Below, piece after piece: positions 59,794 to 64,000 of a stretch of 64,000 nt of DNA. The position numbers were made by a program, and so were the translations under genes. Position 1 is the stretch's first letter. Every line of letters starts with the position of its first letter. The notes beneath the pieces were generated by a model. It was given only the letters and a program-made list of their open reading frames with translations, made no database searches and had not been told where the DNA came from. The stretch covers positions 1 through 64,000 of the forward strand of contig DASYBC010000097.1 in the NCBI GenBank assembly GCA_036500965.1, given 5' to 3'. The stretch comes from AP-15 sp036500965 (GTDB taxonomy: Bacteria > Pseudomonadota > Alphaproteobacteria > ATCC43930 > CGMCC-115725).

Positions 59794-59983
59794 GTTTCGC
59801 TCCCTCGATGTGCCTCTATGCGCCGGATTACGCCTGATTCTGGCGAGTGCGGCAAGTGAGCCGCAGACTTGCCGGCAACCGCGCCCGCCCCCCGGCTGCG
59901 CCGAAATCTGCAACGGCAGGATTGCCGGGGATTGCCAGCGGCGGGCGCGAGCGGCCGGACCGCGCCGGCGCTCCGTCGCGTTC

Positions 59984-60009
59984 GGAACCCGGGGATTTCC
60001 GCTCGTGTT
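59984..60009 (+). promoter_or_regulatory. Candidate EcfG-type (general stress) promoter of the His-rich protein gene
   Basis: GGAAC (59984-59988, in GGAACC) and TGTT (60006-60009) are separated by 17 bases, one mismatch from the alphaproteobacterial EcfG consensus. It is about 60 bases before the His-rich protein start. The DUF3309 gene has a similar sequence. Confidence 0.35.
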
Positions 60010-60068
60010 TGGATGGCATGTGTTGCGCCCTTGCGGTGCGCTTGCAGTGCGATTTTGGAGGAACCACG

Positions 60069-60470
60069 ATGGATAAGAAGATCGCCGGAATGCTTGGCGC
60101 GGTTGCCGGATTGGCGACCATCGGCTCCGCACAAGCCGCAATCAATCCTGCTCCCGCCCCGTCGGCGGCGCCGCAGCCATCCTCTTATGCCGACCTGCTG
60201 GCGCCGATCCCGGACGCGGTCGCCGCGTTAAAGGCAGACGATGCGGCGCGTGCGCAACAACCGGCGTCCAAGTCCGCTGACGGTTTCCAAGTCGCTCAGG
60301 CGTATTATTATCCGCCGTATTCATATCCCTATTACAATTATCATCACCATCATCATCATCACCATACCTATTACCGCCGTTATTCCAATCACCACCACCA
60401 TCATCACCACCACAACAACGCCTTTGTTGGCATACCGGGAGTTGGCGGGGTAGTAATCCGCGGACGCTAG
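60069..60470 (+). CDS. Secreted histidine/tyrosine-rich protein
   Basis: A 133-residue exported protein. The signal peptide is MDKKIAGMLGAVAGLATIGS-AQA (cleavage near 23). An Ala/Pro-rich region follows, then AYYYPPYSYPYYNY, a run of eight histidines, TYYRRYSN, a second run of eight histidines and a glycine-rich end (FVGIPGVGGVVIRGR). Paired His8 runs in an exported protein should bind nickel, zinc or copper. The His runs use mixed CAT and CAC codons, so they are not a simple microsatellite of one codon. GGAGG precedes the ATG. No known family function; metal buffering is an inference. Confidence 0.88.
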   Translation: MDKKIAGMLGAVAGLATIGSAQAAINPAPAPSAAPQPSSYADLLAPIPDAVAALKADDAARAQQPASKSADGFQVAQAYYYPPYSYPYYNYHHHHHHHHTYYRRYSNHHHHHHHHNNAFVGIPGVGGVVIRGR

Positions 60471-60507
60471 TCGTTAAAGCCGGACGGAGCGCCAGCGCCA
60501 GGCCCTC

Positions 60508-60534
60508 CCCTCCCGTCCCGCTGGGGCGGGAGGG
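60508..60534. terminator. GC-rich 12-bp hairpin after the His-rich gene
   Basis: CCCTCCCGTCCC and GGGGCGGGAGGG (60508-60519 and 60523-60534) form a 12-bp stem with one G-T pair and a 3-nt loop, 37 bases after the stop. No T-run follows on either strand, so termination is possible but uncertain. It lies between convergent genes and could serve both. Confidence 0.55.
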
Positions 60535-60599
60535 TCAGGATAAGCGGAACCCGAAACACACAATCGAGGGAGCCTTGAGCCGCGGGCTTACCGCAGCGC

Positions 60600-61331
60600 T
60601 CAGCTGCCGGGTTGCCGCGCCTTGGCGCGCGCCGCACGCAGAATGTGCCGATAGGTGCCGTCAAACACAGTGTCGGTCGACGAAGTCCAGGTCGACTCTC
60701 GGCCCAGGGTGTCGCGGCTGGCGTGAATGCGCCGCCCCCGCATTTCGCGTTCGGCCGCCTCCTCCTCGCTCATCGGCACCAGCTCGAACAGAGGTTCCGC
60801 CGGCAGGAACAGCATCTGCATGAACGGCTCGCCCGGGCGGAAAATGTGGGTGCGACCCTCGGGTGGCGCCTTGAACACCACGAACGAGATCATCGGCCAC
60901 CAGCTCGTGCGCAACAGCGCCGGCACCGCGAGCGGCACGTCGTCCTCGGACGAGGTATAAAAACGCGGATGCGGCTCGGTGCGCACCGCCATGTTGTCCG
61001 CGACTTTGAGGTCAAGCAGCAACTGATAGGTGTAGTAGTCCTCGCCAAACGAGCGGAACGGCGGCCAGTTGATGCCGGTCCCGGGGTCTGGACCGAAATC
61101 GCCGTCGAGCACCACGCGGCCGTCCCGTTTCGTCACATGCAGCTCGTTGTCGAATGGGTAGAACAATTCGATGCCGTATTGCGCACCTTCGTTGAAGGGC
61201 ATGCAGTGCCAAGCATATTCATGCGAGCCGTCACGGCGCGGCTCCGGCTTCCCGCCCCAGCCTGGCACTTCGAGCCTGGTGCGGCGCGGCGACAGGCGGG
61301 GCTCGAATAGTCGATATTTGATAGTTTGCAT
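60600..61331 (-). CDS. DUF6065-like protein of unknown function
   Basis: A 243-residue soluble protein. It contains WHCMPFNEGAQYGIELFYPF, FGEDYYTYQLLLDLK, VRTEPHPRFYTSSEDDVPLAVPALL and SFVVFKAPPEGRTHIFRPGEPFMQML, which resemble the DUF6065 family as I remember it. No signal peptide, no membrane helix and no catalytic motif was recognised. The ATG at 61331 is preceded by GAGGGG and an in-frame Met 30 codons upstream is not conserved. The gene is isolated, and nothing around it suggests a role. Confidence 0.75.
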   Translation of the reverse strand: MQTIKYRLFEPRLSPRRTRLEVPGWGGKPEPRRDGSHEYAWHCMPFNEGAQYGIELFYPFDNELHVTKRDGRVVLDGDFGPDPGTGINWPPFRSFGEDYYTYQLLLDLKVADNMAVRTEPHPRFYTSSEDDVPLAVPALLRTSWWPMISFVVFKAPPEGRTHIFRPGEPFMQMLFLPAEPLFELVPMSEEEAAEREMRGRRIHASRDTLGRESTWTSSTDTVFDGTYRHILRAARAKARQPGS

Positions 61332-61933
61332 GGGGAGGCCCCTCGATTGAAGTTCCTCTTCGTCAGGCCACTTCGGCGGCTGGCCGCCCTGGCATTTCAA
61401 GTGCCAGCACCCCCGCTGCAACAGCAGCCATGCTGCGCCCTATGATGAAGTAGCCCAGCCCAGAGCCTCAGCCGGGGCCGACCGGGCCTCCTATCGCAGA
61501 GCAGGAGGAGGCCGGGTACAACAACTCTCCCGACACCTCGCCCTCGGACGATCCGCTGCAAGCGGAGCGAAGGACGCGATTATCGGGAGAGCGGGGACGC
61601 GCATCGCGATCTCCTTTGCGGTTCGGGTACTGGTCCAACGTCCCTCCAGCCCCATCGTCCCGCTCGCGCCGGCACATTTTCCGGTCGCCCAATCGACGCG
61701 CTCGGCCCATTGATCAGCCGAACGGCGCGCGACTTTCTGGATAAAAGGCGAGCTTTAGAATTGGGATTGTATCGCATCGGCAGCCGCCGCGCTGGTCGAT
61801 CAGCACAAGAACCCGCGGCCAGGATCACCCGGGGATTGCCGATCCGGCATAAATGTCAGTTGCCGCCCGCTCTTGGTCAAAGCTGGGGGTCGCTGTGCGC
61901 GCGGCTGCGATCCCCCGCATGCAACCACACCGC
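61332..61933. other. 600-bp gene-free region with structured elements
   Basis: Between the start of the DUF6065-like gene and the stop of ribA no coding region could be supported; short frames of about 80 codons exist on the minus strand but lack ribosome binding sites and family features. The left half holds adjacent inverted repeats, described separately, and around 61720-61770 it becomes AT-richer. Confidence 0.5.
61485..61591. other. Cluster of inverted repeats, possible structured RNA
   Basis: Three inverted repeats lie together. GGCCTCCT/AGGAGGCC is at 61485-61492 and 61506-61513. CTCTCCCGA/TCGGGAGAG (61525-61533 and 61583-61591) is a 9-bp outer helix. Within that, TCCGCT-GCA-AGCGGA (61552-61566) is an inner hairpin. 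A long outer helix enclosing a hairpin is the shape of a small structured RNA or the ends of a miniature element. No target-site duplication was found. Confidence 0.4.
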
Positions 61934-63079
61934 TCAGAGGAGGTGCCCGCTGCGGGTTGCCTTGGTGCGCAGGTATCGCTCGTTATGGCCGTTTGCCGGG
62001 AAAACGTGCGCCACCCGCTCGGCGACCCGGATGCCGTAACGCTGCAAGGCGGCCATTTTATCCGGGTTGTTGGTGAGGAGCCGGATTGTCGGGAAGCCGA
62101 GCTGGCGCAGCATTTCCGCCGCCGGCAGATAGACCCGCTCGTCGGCGTCAAAGCCAAGCTGCTCGTTGGCGTCGAGCGTGTCGAAGCCGGCATCCTGCAG
62201 CTGATAGGCTCGCAGCTTGTTGACGAGACCGATGCCGCGGCCCTCCTGCGCCAAGTACAGCAGCACCCCGCCGCCGGCTCTGGCGATCGACGCGATGGCG
62301 CCGCGCAGCTGGTCGCCGCAGTCGCAGCGCAAGCTCGCCAACAGGTCGCCGGTGAAGCATTCCGAATGCAGCCGCACCAGCACCGGGGAGGCCGGATCGG
62401 GCGACCCGATCACGATCGCCAGGTGCTCGACCCCGCCATCGCCCGGCCGGAAAGCGATCAGCCGGGCGTTCTCGGCGTCGGCGAGCGGCACCCGCGCCTC
62501 GGCGACCCGGGTCAGGCCGGCGCTCGCGGCATGACGTTGGAAGATGCTGTGAGCCTCAATCGCCGCGAGATCGCCGCGCCGGGCCAAGAGCGCGGCCTGG
62601 GCTGAGCCGACGCGCAGCACCAGCGCCGCCGGCAGCAGTGCGGCGAGCTTGGCCAAAGCAACCGCGGCCAGGGCAGCACCCTTGGCCAGGACCGGCTGGG
62701 AACCAAACCCCGGGGGCTCGGCGCCGAGCGATGCGCCGGGCTCGGCCAGGTTGCGGATCACCGTCGCCGGCATTTCCGGCGACACCGAGATGGTCACGGC
62801 GCCCGATAGATCGTCGCGCGGGGCGAGGCCCAGCGCGACCGCTCGGCGCCGCGTCAGCACGACGCGCGGCGCGGTCGCAGAAATCTGGCGGAGCCGCCGC
62901 AGGTTGTCTTCGGTCACCAGCTCGGCGGCGATCGCCAGAACGCTCAGCGCCTGATCGCGGATCAGCACCGGCTCGCCGCGCCGCAGCGCGGCGATCGCCA
63001 AACCCAAATCGCGAGCGGCTTTCACCGCCGCCGGATCGCCCTTGTGCTCCATGGTCGCCAGGGTTCCAAGCTCAGCCAC
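61934..63079 (-). CDS. ribA: GTP cyclohydrolase II with degenerate N-terminal DHBP-synthase-like domain
   Basis: Converts GTP to 2,5-diamino-6-ribosylamino-pyrimidinone phosphate, the first step of riboflavin synthesis. The C-terminal half is a full GCH II domain: zinc cysteines in SECFTGD and RCDCGD, then YLAQEGRGIGLVNKLRAYQLQDAG and LLTNNPDKMAALQ. The N-terminal ~190 residues follow the RibB order (AIAALRRGEPVLIRD, LRQISATAPRVVLTRRRAVALG) but lack the acidic metal-binding and catalytic residues of active DHBP synthase. At 381 residues it fits the alphaproteobacterial long RibA. GTG 63079 follows AAGGAGAGG. No FMN riboswitch was found upstream. Confidence 0.92.
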   Translation of the reverse strand: MAELGTLATMEHKGDPAAVKAARDLGLAIAALRRGEPVLIRDQALSVLAIAAELVTEDNLRRLRQISATAPRVVLTRRRAVALGLAPRDDLSGAVTISVSPEMPATVIRNLAEPGASLGAEPPGFGSQPVLAKGAALAAVALAKLAALLPAALVLRVGSAQAALLARRGDLAAIEAHSIFQRHAASAGLTRVAEARVPLADAENARLIAFRPGDGGVEHLAIVIGSPDPASPVLVRLHSECFTGDLLASLRCDCGDQLRGAIASIARAGGGVLLYLAQEGRGIGLVNKLRAYQLQDAGFDTLDANEQLGFDADERVYLPAAEMLRQLGFPTIRLLTNNPDKMAALQRYGIRVAERVAHVFPANGHNERYLRTKATRSGHLL

Positions 63080-63295
63080 GCGCCTCTCCTTGCCGCCGGC
63101 AGCCATCATATGAGGCGCAGCGAGCTGCGCCAGCAACCTATTTGCAACGGAGGTCTTCGCAGGCGCCGCAGCGGGGCCGAGAACCAGGGCGCTTGACTCG
63201 CGCTTCCTGCTAGGCCCCACATTCACCCGGTGCTGGGGGCGCAACCGGACGGCCCTTTGCCGAGGCCGGGTGAGCGCCGGGATGGGGAGGACGCG

Positions 63296-64000
63296 ATGAA
63301 GCTGCCGGTTCTGATGCTCCTTGGCATGTTGATCGGCGCCGGGGTCGGCGGCCTCGCGCCGGTTGCGAGCAGCGCGGCGGAACCCGCCGGCCAGGCGAAA
63401 CCCGAGATCAGCGCCGCAGCGAGCGCCGCGCTGAAGCAGATGGGCCAGACCCTGCGCTCACCGCAATTCTCGTTTCAGGCGCAGACCATCCGCGTTTATG
63501 CCGGCCCCAAGGGCGAGCCGCTGCATATCTTCCATACCCTCGACATCACGGTGCGGCGGCCGAACCGGCTGCTGGTCTCGAGAAATGGCGACGACGGCCC
63601 GAGCAAGCTCGTCTATGACGGCAAGACCCTGGTCATCTACATGGAAGCCGCCAACAAATACGCCAGCATCCAGGTGCCGGGCACGATCGAGGGAATGATG
63701 AAAGAGGCGATGGGCCGGCTCGGGGTCGATTTCCCGCTCGCCGACTTTTTGACCAACGCGCCGGACAAGTCGTTCCTGAGCGGCGTCACCGCGGGCGAGG
63801 TGGTCAATACCGTGACGATCGACGGTGTCCCCTGCCTGCACACGTTCTTTTCGCAGCCGCCTGGCATCGAGCTCGAGCTGTGGCTGGAAAAGAACGACCG
63901 GTCTTTGCCGCGCCGGCTGATCGTAACGTATCGGTCGCTGCCTGGCGCGCCGAATTTCATCGCGACGTTTTCCAATTGGAATTTTTCGGTCCATCCCACC
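63296..64000 (+). CDS. DUF2092 family exported protein (3' end outside window)
   Basis: Open from ATG 63296 to the last base of the window (235 codons, no stop). GGGGAGG precedes the ATG. A signal peptide (MKLPVLMLLGMLIGAGVGGL... ASSAAE, cleavage near 27) leads to LKQMGQTLRSPQFSFQAQTI, TLDITVRRPNRLLVS and SKLVYDGKTLVIYMEAANKYA, typical of the DUF2092 family, whose fold resembles LolA/LolB lipoprotein carriers. A periplasmic lipid- or lipoprotein-related role is inferred from the fold only. Family members are about 250-260 residues, so little is missing. Confidence 0.88.
   Translation, partial: MKLPVLMLLGMLIGAGVGGLAPVASSAAEPAGQAKPEISAAASAALKQMGQTLRSPQFSFQAQTIRVYAGPKGEPLHIFHTLDITVRRPNRLLVSRNGDDGPSKLVYDGKTLVIYMEAANKYASIQVPGTIEGMMKEAMGRLGVDFPLADFLTNAPDKSFLSGVTAGEVVNTVTIDGVPCLHTFFSQPPGIELELWLEKNDRSLPRRLIVTYRSLPGAPNFIATFSNWNFSVHPT

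Noticed and set aside
61468..61828. Two overlapping ~80-codon minus-strand frames in the 600-bp gap
   Set aside because: No ribosome binding site, no hydrophobic or domain pattern, and both run through inverted repeats.
63080..63295. FMN riboswitch upstream of ribA
   Set aside because: The conserved RFN core elements (AGGATAA, GGGGCAGGGTG-like, ACCGGCGGT) were not found in the leader.
1..64000. CRISPR arrays, tRNA or rRNA genes, prophage or intact transposase genes
   Set aside because: No regularly spaced repeats, no GGTTCGAATCC-type T-arms in a cloverleaf context, and no integrase or transposase motifs were seen on either strand.

Overview
This window is a high-GC chromosomal segment, most probably from an alphaproteobacterium of the Rhodospirillales/Hyphomicrobiales kind. 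That placement is an inference from gene content: an HWE-type histidine kinase fused to CheB-CheR, a clpS-clpA pair, an alphaproteobacterial-style ribA with a degenerate N-terminal domain, DUF3309, DUF882, DUF2092 and DUF1640 proteins, Flp pilins, and frequent GTG/TTG starts. No rRNA, tRNA, CRISPR array, prophage or intact insertion sequence was seen. Most of the window is ordinary core genome.

Region 1-13 kb: a flavin-dependent oxidoreductase; a CheB-CheR-PAS-HWE kinase translationally coupled to a response regulator; guaB; rlmE and a Ppx/GppA phosphatase; a small secreted protein with an HpaB-type flavin monooxygenase; and divergently a lone selB. Region 12.6-24.4 kb, all on the minus strand: prkA-yeaH-spoVR, tsaD, gpsA, clpS-clpA, and the two subunits of a 3-oxoacid CoA-transferase.

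Region 24.4-32 kb: a phosphotransferase-like kinase, a Crp/Fnr regulator, a receiver protein, then a TPP riboswitch directly ahead of thiO-thiS-thiG. The riboswitch overlaps the only canonical thiO start. Next come a peptidoglycan-binding protein gene broken by a perfect 34-bp tandem duplication, a DUF1499 protein, an AlkA-type glycosylase and a LOG-family hydrolase. Region 32-37 kb holds the clearest evolutionary event: the first ~46 codons of a dimeric-type isocitrate dehydrogenase gene, with an internal stop, lie immediately upstream of a complete monomeric-type isocitrate dehydrogenase gene of a different family. This looks like non-homologous replacement.

Region 37-50 kb: envelope genes (DUF3309, DUF882, an L,D-transpeptidase), recQ, two 53-residue Flp pilins, a GT87 membrane glycosyltransferase, an ATP-grasp ligase, a serine hydrolase/SDR/alpha-beta hydrolase group, a WecA/MraY-family phosphotransferase and a heparinase II/III-like protein. 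Region 50.6-56 kb is a tight six-gene minus-strand operon with mostly 4-nt overlaps: nucleoside phosphorylase, DUF2064 transferase, GT87 transferase, SPASM radical SAM protein, DPM1-like GT2 and DoxX-like membrane protein. It is the best candidate here for an undescribed pathway. Region 56-64 kb: a DUF1640 protein, an MmgE/PrpD protein, a ThDP enzyme, a secreted protein with two runs of eight histidines, a DUF6065-like protein, ribA, and a DUF2092 protein that runs off the window.

Two small genes (DUF3309 and the His-rich protein) have upstream sequences resembling general-stress-response (EcfG-type) promoters. Several short tandem duplications of 18-35 bp recur in and beside genes; one destroys a reading frame.
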